Source: Microbacterium sp. Marseille-Q6648 (lineage in GTDB: Bacteria > Actinomycetota > Actinomycetes > Actinomycetales > Microbacteriaceae). Taken from it: DNA of 64,000 nt. Every line of letters begins with the position of its first letter. The first letter of the stretch is position 1. The notes under the pieces are model-generated. The model was not told the DNA's origin. It saw nothing but the letters and a program-made list of their open reading frames with translations, and did no database searches. Position numbers and translations under genes: made by a program. Location of the stretch: NCBI RefSeq assembly GCF_943181415.1, contig NZ_CALPBZ010000001.1, positions 1,426,001-1,490,000 of the forward strand, written 5' to 3'. This document shows positions 16,945 through 25,286 of the stretch, one piece after another.

Positions 16945-16961
16945 CTGAAGCCAGCCTGAAG
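16945..16961 (-). promoter_or_regulatory. OmpR-type regulator boxes upstream of the PepSY gene
   Basis: CTGAAG at 16945-16950 and again at 16956-16961 (plus-strand reading) form a direct repeat with an 11-base period. The same hexamer and period recur at 19000-19027. An 11-base direct repeat is the usual geometry of OmpR/PhoP-family sites. Confidence 0.65.
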
Positions 16962-16971
16962 CGCCTCCAGA

Positions 16972-18306
16972 TCAGAGCGGCAGGCGCAGTTCGGCGCGGG
17001 CGCCGCCCCAGGGCGACCCGGTGATGCGCGCCCAGCCGCCGTGTCGCACCGCGATCTCGCGGACGATGGCAAGCCCCAGGCCGCTTCCCCCGGCATCCCG
17101 GGAGCGGGCGTCGTCCAGCCGGACGAAGCGGTCGAACACGCGCTCCCGCTCGGCTTCGGCGACCCCCGGTCCGTCGTCGTCGATGGTGATGACCGCCCAC
17201 CCGTCCCGCTCGGAGCACGCCAGCGCGATCCGCCCCTGCGCATGGCGGGCGGCGTTGTCGACGAGGTTCCGGACCGCCTGGCGCAGCAGTCCCGGATCGA
17301 CGCGGGCGCGCACGGGGGCGATCGCCGAGCCGTCCACCGACACAGCCGCGGGGCGCAGTCGCTGCGCCTCGGCCAGCAGGACGTCGTCGAGGTCGACCTC
17401 CTGCGGAGTGATCGTGAGCGCGCGTTCGTCGGCGCGGGCGAGCACCAGCATCCCCTGGACCAGGCGCTCCAATCGCGCGCCCTCGTCGAGGACGGTGTCG
17501 GTCAGTTCCCGGGGGGTGACGCGTTCGGGGTGGTCCCGCGCCACCTCGGCGAACTGCCGCAGCACGGCCAGCGGCGACTTCAGCTCGTGCGAGGCGTCCG
17601 AGATGAAGCGCCGCTGCGCCCGCTGCGCGTCGTCCAGCCGCGTCAGCATCCCGTTCATGGTGGTGGCCAGGCCCGCGAGCTCGTCGCCGGTCCCGGGCTC
17701 GTCCACACGTCGCGACAGATCGGTCGCGCTCACGGCGTCCACCTGGCGCCGCATGCGCTCCACGGGCCGGAGCGCTCCGCCCACCGCGACCCAGGTGGTC
17801 ACCCCGACGATTCCCGCGACGATCGGCACCGCCACCGCCAACAGCACCCCGACGGCGCTGAGGGTGGTGTCGACCTCCTCGGTCGAGCGGCCGGCCACGA
17901 CGACCACGTCACCGTCGCGCTCGGCCGCCATCGCGTAGACGGTGCCGTCGTCGACGCGCATGAGGTCCGGCACGCTGCCGTCCGCCGCGGCGAGCGCCCC
18001 GAGATCCTCGGCGACATCGCTGGCGCCCCGAACCGCGCCGCTCTCGTCGTCGATGACCTGCCACAGGCGGTCGTCGTCGACATCGGGGAGCGCGTCGACG
18101 TCGCCCTCGTCGAGCTGCTCGGCGAAGGCGGCGGCATCCTGGTTCGCGGCGGTGTCGAGCTGGCCGAGCAGCGACGCCCGCAGCACGAGCCAGAACCCGA
18201 CCGCGCCGGCGATCAGCGCGATCGTCACCGCGGCCACCGCGACGACGGTGATGCGCAGGCGGATGCCGCCGCGTCGGCGGGCGGGTCGCTCCGCCGACTC
18301 ACTCAT
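16972..18306 (-). CDS. OmpR-class sensor histidine kinase
   Basis: A 444-residue membrane kinase with TM1 at about 20-42, an extracytoplasmic domain of about 105 residues rich in Asp/Glu, TM2 at about 151-175, and a HAMP domain to about 230. The HisKA box with H240 is ISDASHELKSPLAVL, and the HATPase has DNAARHAQ, DDDGPGV and GSGLGLAIV. The acidic sensor domain suggests cation or cationic-peptide sensing, by analogy with PhoQ-like kinases. The start overlaps the regulator stop by eight bases. The downstream neighbour on the same strand is the PepSY gene, a frequent partner of such systems. Confidence 0.9.
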   Translation of the reverse strand: MSESAERPARRRGGIRLRITVVAVAAVTIALIAGAVGFWLVLRASLLGQLDTAANQDAAAFAEQLDEGDVDALPDVDDDRLWQVIDDESGAVRGASDVAEDLGALAAADGSVPDLMRVDDGTVYAMAAERDGDVVVVAGRSTEEVDTTLSAVGVLLAVAVPIVAGIVGVTTWVAVGGALRPVERMRRQVDAVSATDLSRRVDEPGTGDELAGLATTMNGMLTRLDDAQRAQRRFISDASHELKSPLAVLRQFAEVARDHPERVTPRELTDTVLDEGARLERLVQGMLVLARADERALTITPQEVDLDDVLLAEAQRLRPAAVSVDGSAIAPVRARVDPGLLRQAVRNLVDNAARHAQGRIALACSERDGWAVITIDDDGPGVAEAERERVFDRFVRLDDARSRDAGGSGLGLAIVREIAVRHGGWARITGSPWGGARAELRLPL

Positions 18307-18976
18307 CTTCGGAGCCGATGCGGTAGCCCGCGCCGCGGATGGTGCGGATCGACGAGCGACCGAAGGGCCGGTCGACCTTGGCGCGCAGGTGTCCGATGTA
18401 GACCTCGACGATGTTCGGGTCGCCTTCGAACGAGAAGTCCCACACGCCGTCGAGGATGTCGGACTTCGACACGACCTCTCCGGCCCGGCGCATGAGGAAG
18501 TGCAGCACGGCGAACTCGCGGCTGGTCAGCTCGATCGGGGTGCGCCCGCGCGCCACCGTCCGCGCGGCGGGATCGAGGACGAGGTCGTCGACGGCAAGCT
18601 GCACGGGGCGCGGCGTCGACCCCCTGCGGGTGAGCGCCCGCAGCCGGGCGAGCAGCACCGCGAACGAGAACGGCTTGGTCAGGTAGTCGTCGGCTCCGGT
18701 GTCGAGACCCTCGATCTGGTCCCATTCGCCGTCCTTGGCGGTGAGCATCAGCACCGGCGTCCAGTTCTGCTCGTCGCGCAGCGTCCGGCACACCGCGTAT
18801 CCGCTCAGGCGCGGCAGCATGAGGTCGAGCAGGATCGCCGCGTACGTGTTCTCGCGCGCGTACCAAAGACCCTCGACGCCGTCGTGGGCGACGTCGACGG
18901 CGAAGCCCTCAGCCTCGAGCCCGCGCTTCAAGCCCTCGGCGAGGCGCACTTCGTCGTCGACCACCAGCACGCGCAT
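18299..18976 (-). CDS. OmpR family response regulator
   Basis: A 225-residue regulator. The receiver domain has DD at 7-8, phospho-acceptor D51 in AAILLDLMLPRLSGY, and K101 in YLTKPF. The winged-helix output domain spans about 125-222 (LTSREFAVLHFLMRRAGEVV, VYIGHLRAKVDR, IRTIRGAGYRI). It is co-transcribed with the downstream kinase through an 8-base overlap. ATG 18976 is supported by homologous MRVLVVDDE starts. Three CTG(A/T)AG hexamers with an exact 11-base period lie 24-51 bases upstream, indicating autoregulation. Confidence 0.92.
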   Translation of the reverse strand: MRVLVVDDEVRLAEGLKRGLEAEGFAVDVAHDGVEGLWYARENTYAAILLDLMLPRLSGYAVCRTLRDEQNWTPVLMLTAKDGEWDQIEGLDTGADDYLTKPFSFAVLLARLRALTRRGSTPRPVQLAVDDLVLDPAARTVARGRTPIELTSREFAVLHFLMRRAGEVVSKSDILDGVWDFSFEGDPNIVEVYIGHLRAKVDRPFGRSSIRTIRGAGYRIGSEDE

Positions 18977-18999
18977 GGGTCCATCGTGGCCGACGAAAC

Positions 19000-19027
19000 C
19001 TGTAGCGCGCCTGAAGCGCGGCTGAAG
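19000..19027 (-). promoter_or_regulatory. Triple 11-base-period box, autoregulatory site
   Basis: CTGTAG (19000-19005), CTGAAG (19011-19016) and CTGAAG (19022-19027) start exactly 11 bases apart in the short murB-regulator spacer. They match the pair upstream of the PepSY gene. Read on the coding strand the repeat is CTTCAG-N5-CTTCAG-N5-CTACAG. Binding by the adjacent OmpR-type regulator is inference. Confidence 0.7.
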
Positions 19028-19038
19028 ACGGTGCGGCG

Positions 19039-20175
19039 CTACAGCTCGACGCCCACCAGCACGGGCTCGGGCTGCAGGATGAGACCGAACTCGGACTGCA
19101 CGCGCCCTTGGATGAAACGGGCGAGTTCGGCGACCTCTCCCGCGGTGGCGTTGCCCCGGTTGGTCAGCGCCAGGGCGTGCTTGCTGGACAGCGCGGCGCG
19201 CGAACGCGGCAGCTTGAAGCCCTTGCGCAGACCCGAGTGCTCGATGAGCCACGCCGCGCTCACCTTCACGTCGGACGCGACGGCGGACGGCGGCGGTACG
19301 TACCCGTCGAACGCGGCGAGCGGGATCACGAGGACCGGGTCGAGGTCGGGTGCGACCGGCCAGCGCGGGCAGGCATCCGGCAGGGTGCGCGCGAAGGATG
19401 CCGAGACGATCGCGTTCTGGAAGAACGAGCCGGCACTGTAGGTGTCGGGATCGCCGTCATCGAGCACCATGCCCTTGAGGCGGCGTGTGGCCAGCACGTG
19501 GTCGCGGATCCATGCCACCGCGACGGCGTCGCCCTCCGCCAGTCCCAGCGCCGTCCGCAGCTGCTGCCCCTCGATCGTCCGCTCGGTGCGCCCCACGTCG
19601 GCCAGCTCCAGGGTCACCGTGAGGATGACCGCCTGGCGGGCGGGAGCCTGACCGTAGTGATGCTTGAGCACCGACGTGCGGAAGCCGAGCCCGAGCTCTG
19701 CCGCCGGAACCGTCGAGACCTCGCCGGTGGCCTCGTCGATCAGCTCCACCTCGACCAGGGTCTGCACGATCTCCTGCCCGTAGGCGCCGATGTTCTGCAC
19801 CGGCGCCGCACCGACGGTGCCGGGGATCCCCGCCATCGCCTCGATGCCGGCGAGCCCTTCGCCGACCGCGTACGCGACCAGCGCGTCCCAGTCGTGTCCC
19901 GCCTCGACCTTCAGCCGGACGAAGCCGGGGCGAGGAGACGGCATCCGCTCGATGCCGGACGTGCGAACGCGGACGACGGCACCGTCGAAGGGTTCGTCCC
20001 CGACGAACAGGTTGGATCCTCCGCCGAGGACGAGCCACGGCTCCCGCTCGTCCCAGAGCTGTCGCAGCGTGGCCACGAGCTCGTCGCGGAAGGTCGCCTC
20101 GAACATGCGCGCCGGGGCGGCTCCGGTGCGAAGGGTCGTGAGGGTCTTCAGCTCGACCGGCGAGATCTCCGTCAT
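19039..20175 (-). CDS. murB: UDP-N-acetylmuramate dehydrogenase
   Basis: MurB reduces UDP-GlcNAc-enolpyruvate to UDP-MurNAc with NADPH and FAD in peptidoglycan synthesis. At 378 residues it is a type I enzyme. The FAD-binding part has LVLGGGSNLFV (about 48-58) and GIEAMAGIPGTVGAAPVQNIGAYGQEI (positions about 108-134). The catalytic serine region is YSAGSFFQNAIV, and the final acidic motif is LQPEPVLVG. The ATG shares one base with the stop of the hadB-like gene. This murB-dehydratase arrangement is conserved in actinobacteria. Confidence 0.95.
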   Translation of the reverse strand: MTEISPVELKTLTTLRTGAAPARMFEATFRDELVATLRQLWDEREPWLVLGGGSNLFVGDEPFDGAVVRVRTSGIERMPSPRPGFVRLKVEAGHDWDALVAYAVGEGLAGIEAMAGIPGTVGAAPVQNIGAYGQEIVQTLVEVELIDEATGEVSTVPAAELGLGFRTSVLKHHYGQAPARQAVILTVTLELADVGRTERTIEGQQLRTALGLAEGDAVAVAWIRDHVLATRRLKGMVLDDGDPDTYSAGSFFQNAIVSASFARTLPDACPRWPVAPDLDPVLVIPLAAFDGYVPPPSAVASDVKVSAAWLIEHSGLRKGFKLPRSRAALSSKHALALTNRGNATAGEVAELARFIQGRVQSEFGLILQPEPVLVGVEL

Positions 20176-20582
20176 CAGGCTGCGGGCCGGACGCGCACCT
20201 GCGCCTTGCCGAGCACGGTCGTGCCGGCGTGAGTGACGGTGAGGTCCACGCGCACCGCCTCGTCCTCGATCGCCCCGACCTTGGCGACCACCGTGACATC
20301 GGCGCCGGTCTCAGGATCGACGACCACCGGGCGCGTGAACCGCACCCCGTACTCGAGGATGCGGCCGGCGTCGCCGAGCCACGGCACGATCGTCTCGACG
20401 GCGAGTCCCATGGTCAGCATTCCGTGCGCGAGGACGCCGGGCAGACCGACGGCGGCGGCGACGTCGTCGCGGTAGTGGATGGGGTTGAAGTCCCCCGACG
20501 CGCCCGCGTAGCGCACGAGCGACTCGCGGGTGAGGTGGACGGTGCGTTCGGCGACGACGTCGCCCACGTTCAGGTCGGTCAC
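20175..20582 (-). CDS. MaoC family (3R)-hydroxyacyl dehydratase, HadB-like
   Basis: A 135-residue single hot-dog MaoC protein. The hydratase 2 motif appears as YAGASGDFNPIHYRDDVAAAVGL (about 25-47), with the catalytic Asp/His of D-F-N-P-I-H. It should act as the catalytic subunit of a heterodimeric (3R)-hydroxyacyl-ACP/CoA dehydratase together with the HadA-like protein encoded just upstream. Genes overlap by four bases on one side and one base on the other, so dehydratase and murB form one operon. In mycobacteria HadAB serves mycolate elongation; in a bacterium without mycolates the substrate is unclear. Confidence 0.85.
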   Translation of the reverse strand: MTDLNVGDVVAERTVHLTRESLVRYAGASGDFNPIHYRDDVAAAVGLPGVLAHGMLTMGLAVETIVPWLGDAGRILEYGVRFTRPVVVDPETGADVTVVAKVGAIEDEAVRVDLTVTHAGTTVLGKAQVRVRPAA

Positions 20583-21028
20583 TTCTCGCCCTCTCCCACC
20601 AGCAGCACCGACGTCGCGGTCACGACATGCGCGCCCGCGGCGTCGAGGACCTCGGCGTCGCTGGTGACCATCGCGTTGCCGCCGAGCGTTCGGATGCCGG
20701 TGACGGTCAGCTGCGCCGTGAGCTCGTCGCCCGCGACGATCGGGCGGGAGTAGCGGAACCGCTGCTCGGCGTGGAGCACCCGCGAGAGCTCGATGCCCGA
20801 GTCGGGCTCGGCCAGCAGCTGCTGCAGCGTGAGGTCCTGCACGACCATCGCGAAGGTCGGCGGCGCGACGACGTCGGCGTAGCCGAGCGCGCGGGCCGCA
20901 GCCGGATCGGTGTGCTGAGGGTCGTCGGCGAAGACGGCGCGGGCGAACTCCCGCACCTTCTCACGGCCGACGAGGTACGGCGCGGTCGCGGGGAAGACGC
21001 GTCCGACGAGCTCGGGGTTCACTGGCAC
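20579..21028 (-). CDS. FAS1-like dehydratase domain protein, HadA-like
   Basis: A 149-residue MaoC_dehydrat_N protein (UPF0336/HadA class). It begins PVNPELVGRVFPATAPYLVGR and includes VVAPPTFAMVVQ. It lacks the D-x-x-P-I-H catalytic motif found in its partner, consistent with the substrate-tunnel subunit of a HadA/HadB heterodimer. The start is GTG 21028; another GTG six bases inside is possible. It is the first gene of the hadA-hadB-murB operon. The 44-base gap to the next gene upstream probably contains its promoter. Confidence 0.82.
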   Translation of the reverse strand: MPVNPELVGRVFPATAPYLVGREKVREFARAVFADDPQHTDPAAARALGYADVVAPPTFAMVVQDLTLQQLLAEPDSGIELSRVLHAEQRFRYSRPIVAGDELTAQLTVTGIRTLGGNAMVTSDAEVLDAAGAHVVTATSVLLVGEGEK

Positions 21029-21072
21029 CGTGCCATCCTACCCAGCGGCTCCGCGCCGCCCCCGGGAGCAGA

Positions 21073-21468
21073 TCAGTCCTCGTAGCCGATGAGCCAGCGG
21101 ATGCCGAATCGATCGACGACCTGGCCGTCGGTCGAGCCCCACGGCCGCTTCTGCATCGGGTCCAGAACCGTGCCCCCGTCCGACAGCCCGTCGAACCACC
21201 GTGTCAGCGTCTCGGGGTCGGCGGTGCCCAGAAGCGCCATGCTGACGCCGGTCTGCGACACCGAAGGCTCGTCGCCTGCGGCGTCGGTGCCGTACAGCCG
21301 CACGGGACCGCCCAGGATCCCGTGGGCGATGGCCTCGGCCGGACCGTCGGTGCGGCCGAACTCCTCGTACGTGTGGAGTTCGAGCCGTCCGTCGAACACG
21401 TCGCGATAGAACGTCAGCGCTTCGGCGGCGTTGCCGGGGAACCAGACGTACAGGGTCAGGTCGGTCAT
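21073..21468 (-). CDS. VOC family protein, PhnB-like
   Basis: A 131-residue single glyoxalase/bleomycin-resistance fold protein of the PhnB/3-demethylubiquinone type. It opens LTLYVWFPGNAAEALTFYRDVF and has LLGTADPETLTRWFDGLSDGG. The C-terminal GQVVDRFGIRWLIG matches the family end DRFGxxWxI. It has no signal peptide. It follows the HxlR-AraC regulator gene after 117 bases and may be its target. The biochemical activity of PhnB-like VOC proteins is mostly unknown; many are binding or resistance proteins. Confidence 0.82.
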   Translation of the reverse strand: MTDLTLYVWFPGNAAEALTFYRDVFDGRLELHTYEEFGRTDGPAEAIAHGILGGPVRLYGTDAAGDEPSVSQTGVSMALLGTADPETLTRWFDGLSDGGTVLDPMQKRPWGSTDGQVVDRFGIRWLIGYED

Positions 21469-21585
21469 GCGGGAACCTTCTCTCCGGGGGCGTGGTGCCC
21501 CGTCGTCTCCACCGTGGCCGATGCCGCCGTCGCCGCGCCCGCTCGGCGTCGCGGGTCGTCCGATCCGTTGCGGTCGGACGGTCGC

Positions 21586-22563
21586 TCAGGAGCGATCCGC
21601 GGTCATCTCGCTCTCGGCCGCGCGCCGGTAGGCCCGCGGCGACATGAGTCCGGCGCGCGTGAAGGCGGTCCGCAGGCCCGCGGTGGTCGCGAACCCCACG
21701 CGCGAGGCGATCTCGTCGACCGGGAGCCCGGTCGAGGTCAGCAGGTGGCGGGCGATGCGCACCCGCTCACCCGTCAGCCAATCGCCGGGACTGCGCCCGT
21801 ACACCGCGATGAAACGACGACGCAGCTGACGTTCGCTCAGATGGGCGGCCGCCGCGAGATCCCGGACGCCGATGCCGCTGGACAGGTGCGCGATGGCCCA
21901 CTCCGCCACCTCGGCCAGAGCCGGCTCCGCCGGCAGCGCGTACGGCACGACGAGGTAGCGGGCTCCGGGCGCCCCGGTGCCCTCCGGGGCGGCATCCGCG
22001 GCCCGGTCGATCAGACCCGGCTCGTCGGCGAGCCGCATGCTCGCATCGAGGTAGGCCTCGGCGATCCGGCCGATCGGGCGAGGTTCGGTGGGGTCGGGCC
22101 GGGGAACACCGAGATAGGCCTCGCGCAGCTCCGCCATCATCGCCGCGACGAACGGGGCGCCGCCGCGTGCGAGGACCTCGGTGCGCACGCGCAGCAGCGG
22201 GGAGGTCGGCCGGTGCTTGATGCCCCAGTTGCCCAGCTGCACCAGGATCGGCAGGACGTCGATCCCGGCATCCGTCAGCGCATAGTGCTCACCGCGAGAC
22301 CCGGCCACCCGCGTCCTGGTCACGAGGCCGCCCGCCTCCAGCCGCCGGAGCCGAGCGGCGAGGATGCCGCGGGGGATCCCTTCGAGCGAGTTGCCCGCCA
22401 GCTCGCTGAACCTCAGCGGCCGACCGAGCATGAGATCGCGCAGGATGACGAGCGACCAGGCGTCCCCGAGCGCTTCCGCCGCCGCGTTGACGGGACAGCC
22501 CGACCTCATCGTCTGCCCCGCGTCGGCGACGTGGGTGCCGCGCTCCGGCTCGCTCATCCTCAT
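21586..22563 (-). CDS. HxlR-AraC chimeric transcriptional regulator
   Basis: A 325-residue protein with two different DNA-binding domains. Residues about 18-105 are an HxlR/DUF24 winged helix (CPVNAAAEALGDAWSLVILR, LARLRRLEAGGLV-type turn, GEHYALTDAG). A linker of about 100 residues follows. Residues about 225-320 are an AraC helix-turn-helix pair (VRDLAAAAHLSERQLRRRF, LPVDEIASRVGFATTAGLR). The ATG at 22563 overlaps the TauE stop by four bases, which supports the longer MRMSEPERG start over ATG 22557. The combination is unusual; each domain alone is common. The HxlR part contains one cysteine near its start, as in redox-sensing HxlR proteins. Confidence 0.85.
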   Translation of the reverse strand: MRMSEPERGTHVADAGQTMRSGCPVNAAAEALGDAWSLVILRDLMLGRPLRFSELAGNSLEGIPRGILAARLRRLEAGGLVTRTRVAGSRGEHYALTDAGIDVLPILVQLGNWGIKHRPTSPLLRVRTEVLARGGAPFVAAMMAELREAYLGVPRPDPTEPRPIGRIAEAYLDASMRLADEPGLIDRAADAAPEGTGAPGARYLVVPYALPAEPALAEVAEWAIAHLSSGIGVRDLAAAAHLSERQLRRRFIAVYGRSPGDWLTGERVRIARHLLTSTGLPVDEIASRVGFATTAGLRTAFTRAGLMSPRAYRRAAESEMTADRS

Positions 22564-23366
22564 CGGCGCCGCGCGCGCACGGCCTTCCATGCCATCTGTC
22601 CCGCGATGAAGGTGAGGAAGGCGGCGAAGAGCACGTTGCCGACGAAGGGGTCGACGCGCGTGGCGATGAAGGCTCCGAGCGCGGTCGTGGTGCACGCCGA
22701 GAAGCCGACGACGGCTGCGGCGACGAGGTCGACGTTCCGGCGACGGATGTTTCCCACGGTTCCCGAGATCGCCGTCGGGATCATCATCAGCAGCGACGTG
22801 CCCTTGGCCACGAGGTCGCTCGTGCCGAACAGGATCATGAGGGCCGGCACGACGACGATGCCGCCCCCCACGCCGAGGAGCCCCGAGAGGACGCCGGTGA
22901 TCACCCCGAGCACGACCAGGCCGATCCCGGTGATCCAGGTGAGCTCCAGCCCGACCTCGCGTGAGGGGATCACATAGAACAGGGTGACGATGACGACCGC
23001 GAGGAAGCCGATGAAGCACCAGCGCAGCAGAGTCTGGCTGAGCCGGGCGAGCAGCCACGTGCCGAACTGGGCTCCCACGACGGCGCCGGCCGCCAGGATG
23101 AGCGCAGCGACCCAGGCCACCGATCCGGTGAGCGCGTACGAGACGACGCCGACCGCGGCCGTCGGGACGATGGCGGCCAGCGAGGTCCCGGCGGCGAGTC
23201 GCTGATCGAAGCCGAGGATGAGGACGAGCAGGGGCACGATGACCGTGCCGCCCCCGACGCCGAACAGCCCCGACAGAAGACCTGCGAGCAGGCCCACACC
23301 GACGCAGGTGACGAAGAACCGCGCGTTTCGGGCAGGCAGGACCCGTTCGTCCGTCGTTCCGGGCAT
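22560..23366 (-). CDS. TauE/SafE family sulfite/organosulfonate exporter
   Basis: A 268-residue membrane protein with about eight helices. Two homologous halves are visible: GLLSGLFGVGGGTVIVPLLV near residues 30-49 and GVLSGLLGVGGGIVVVPALM near 156-175, each followed by an A/V-x-GTSL-x-x-x-(V/I)PTA motif. This internal duplication is characteristic of TauE/SafE carriers, proposed to export sulfite, sulfonates or similar anions. It shares one base with the DUF2510 gene stop and four bases with the regulator start, so it sits mid-operon. Confidence 0.88.
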   Translation of the reverse strand: MPGTTDERVLPARNARFFVTCVGVGLLAGLLSGLFGVGGGTVIVPLLVLILGFDQRLAAGTSLAAIVPTAAVGVVSYALTGSVAWVAALILAAGAVVGAQFGTWLLARLSQTLLRWCFIGFLAVVIVTLFYVIPSREVGLELTWITGIGLVVLGVITGVLSGLLGVGGGIVVVPALMILFGTSDLVAKGTSLLMMIPTAISGTVGNIRRRNVDLVAAAVVGFSACTTTALGAFIATRVDPFVGNVLFAAFLTFIAGQMAWKAVRARRR

Positions 23367-24280
23367 CAGAAGAACGAGGCGTCGTCGATGGCCCAGCCGC
23401 CGTCCGCCGGCACGAGGACGTACTCGAGGCGGTCCTCGTACTGTTCGAGGCTGTCGGTCTGCTGGCCGTTCTCGTCGTACATGCTCGCGTACGTCTCGGA
23501 CGTCGACACCCGGATGCTGTCCGCATCGCTTTCGAGCGCCGTGACCGTCACGGCGTAGTCCTGCACGGTGGTGGCGAACAGGCTCGCGTCGGTCTCGAAC
23601 GACTCGCAGTCGGTCAGATCGAGCACGCCCTCGCGGAAGGCCTCGGTGGTCGCGGTGAAGAACTTGTCGCAGTCGACGGTCTGCCAGGCCTCGTCGTAGA
23701 GTTCCACCGCCGCGATCGCGGCCTCTTCGTCGGCGCCGGCGGCCTCAGCGCCTTCCTCGATCTCGATGGGAGCGGGCGCCTGCGACGAGCCTCCGCTCTG
23801 GCTCTGCCCGGCAGCGAGACCGAAGAACAGCAGGGGGATCACCACGGCCGCGGCGATCACGATCCCCAGGAGCACGACGCCGAGCACGACCCAGAGGATC
23901 CAGAGCTTGGACTTCTTCGGCTCGGTCGCGGCGACGAACGCGCCGGACGGGGCGGCGGGGTACCCCGGGTAGGCGCCGGTGAACAGCTGCGCCCCCGGGT
24001 CCGCTCCGCCGTCGACGCCGGTGTAGGGCCCGTACGCCGGCGTCTCGGCGGGCGACGGCATTCCGGTCGCCATCGCGGCGGCGGGGTCGAGCGGTCCGGC
24101 CGCCTCGGGGGGAGCCACCTGAGTGTCGCCGGCGGTGTCGGTCTGCGTCCCGGCATCCTCGTGCGACCCTGATGCCTCGGGCGCGTCGGGCTGGGCGACG
24201 TGCTCGGTCCACTGCGCGCCGTCCCACCAGCGCAGAGCGCCGTGTCCGTCGTCGTACCACCCGGGAGGCGTCGTAGTCAT
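23366..24280 (-). CDS. DUF2510 membrane protein
   Basis: A 304-residue protein. A DUF2510 motif lies at the N terminus (GWYDD...LRWWDGAQWTEHV, residues 6-28), followed by a Pro/Ala/Gly-rich cytoplasmic linker. A single transmembrane helix is near 128-158, after PKKSKLW. The rest is an extracytoplasmic domain of about 130 residues with two cysteines (VDCDKF, TDCESF) that may form a disulfide. The outer domain resembles NTF2/DUF4878-like lipoprotein folds in outline. The function is unknown. It overlaps TauE by one base and follows the renalase-like gene by ten. Confidence 0.82.
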   Translation of the reverse strand: MTTTPPGWYDDGHGALRWWDGAQWTEHVAQPDAPEASGSHEDAGTQTDTAGDTQVAPPEAAGPLDPAAAMATGMPSPAETPAYGPYTGVDGGADPGAQLFTGAYPGYPAAPSGAFVAATEPKKSKLWILWVVLGVVLLGIVIAAAVVIPLLFFGLAAGQSQSGGSSQAPAPIEIEEGAEAAGADEEAAIAAVELYDEAWQTVDCDKFFTATTEAFREGVLDLTDCESFETDASLFATTVQDYAVTVTALESDADSIRVSTSETYASMYDENGQQTDSLEQYEDRLEYVLVPADGGWAIDDASFF

Positions 24281-24290
24281 GAGCGCAACC

Positions 24291-25286
24291 CTATCGCCCG
24301 GGCGTTGCGGCCCCTGCCCCGATGGCCCGGCCGAGGGCGTCGCCCGACGACCAGGCGGTGCGCACCGCGGTGGGCCCGCCCCAGGCGTCGCCGCACACCC
24401 CGATGCCGTCGTGCCACAGGTACGGCTCGTCGCCGTTGTCCGCCGGACGGGCGAACGTCCAGCGGTGGGCGAATACGGCGTCGGGGTCGCGGTCGATCCC
24501 GAGGATGCGGCGGGTTGCCGCGACCGCCGGAGCGATGGCGCCGTCCGGCGCGGCGAGGTGTCGCCGCGCGCGCTCGGCCGTGGTGTGCACCACGAGCACT
24601 GCGGCCCCGTCCCCACGGCGATCGCCGTCGTCGGCGATGAAAGACACGTCGGGATCGCCGTCGACGAACGCGCCGTGCAGGTCGGCGGCCCATCGTCGCT
24701 CGTCCCAGCAAAGCACCACCGCGATGACCGGCTCGAATGCGCGCGCGTCGAGCACGGGCGCGAACGGGGAGTCGTCAGGGAGGAGCCGCCGCGCCTGAGG
24801 GGCGGGCATGGCGAGCACCACGTCGGCGACCGACGCGCCGTCCACCGATCCGGGAGCCACCGCTGAGACGACGCGGTCGCTGACGACCTCCAGCCCCGCG
24901 GCGAGGTCCGCGACGAGCGAGCGCAGGCCCGCGGGCGCCGCGTACCTCATCGGCCCGGTGGTCGTACCGGAGACGCCGGATGCCGTCGCCACGGCGAAGG
25001 TGTCCGTCCACTCCCGGGCGAGACCGCGCTCGGTCCAGCCGCCCACGATATCGGCGAAGCCGTCGTCGTCCGGGGCCGTCAGGTAGGCGGCGCCGATGTC
25101 GACCGGACGACCGCCGACAGTGCGGGTGGCCATCCGACCGCCGACCCGTCTCCCGCGATCGAGCACGCGGACAGGCGTGCCCGACGCCCGCAGCGCCCGC
25201 GCGCACGCGAGACCCGAGATTCCCGCGCCGATCACCGTGACCGGGCGTGCGGGGTCCGGCGCCCCGTTCGAGGTGATGTGCGTCAC
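24291..25286 (-). CDS. FAD-dependent oxidoreductase, renalase-like
   Basis: A 331-residue single FAD-domain protein. The Rossmann motif VTVIGAGISGLACARAL begins near residue 16, followed by LDRGRRVGGRMATR, the renalase/amine-oxidase GGR(M)A-T variant. The C-terminal YLWHDGIGVCGDAWGGPTAV contains the conserved GD of the FAD site. Bacterial renalase-like enzymes oxidise isomeric alpha-NAD(P)H; this is family knowledge and not demonstrated here. The start overlaps the flotillin gene stop by four bases. Confidence 0.8.
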   Translation of the reverse strand: MTHITSNGAPDPARPVTVIGAGISGLACARALRASGTPVRVLDRGRRVGGRMATRTVGGRPVDIGAAYLTAPDDDGFADIVGGWTERGLAREWTDTFAVATASGVSGTTTGPMRYAAPAGLRSLVADLAAGLEVVSDRVVSAVAPGSVDGASVADVVLAMPAPQARRLLPDDSPFAPVLDARAFEPVIAVVLCWDERRWAADLHGAFVDGDPDVSFIADDGDRRGDGAAVLVVHTTAERARRHLAAPDGAIAPAVAATRRILGIDRDPDAVFAHRWTFARPADNGDEPYLWHDGIGVCGDAWGGPTAVRTAWSSGDALGRAIGAGAATPGR

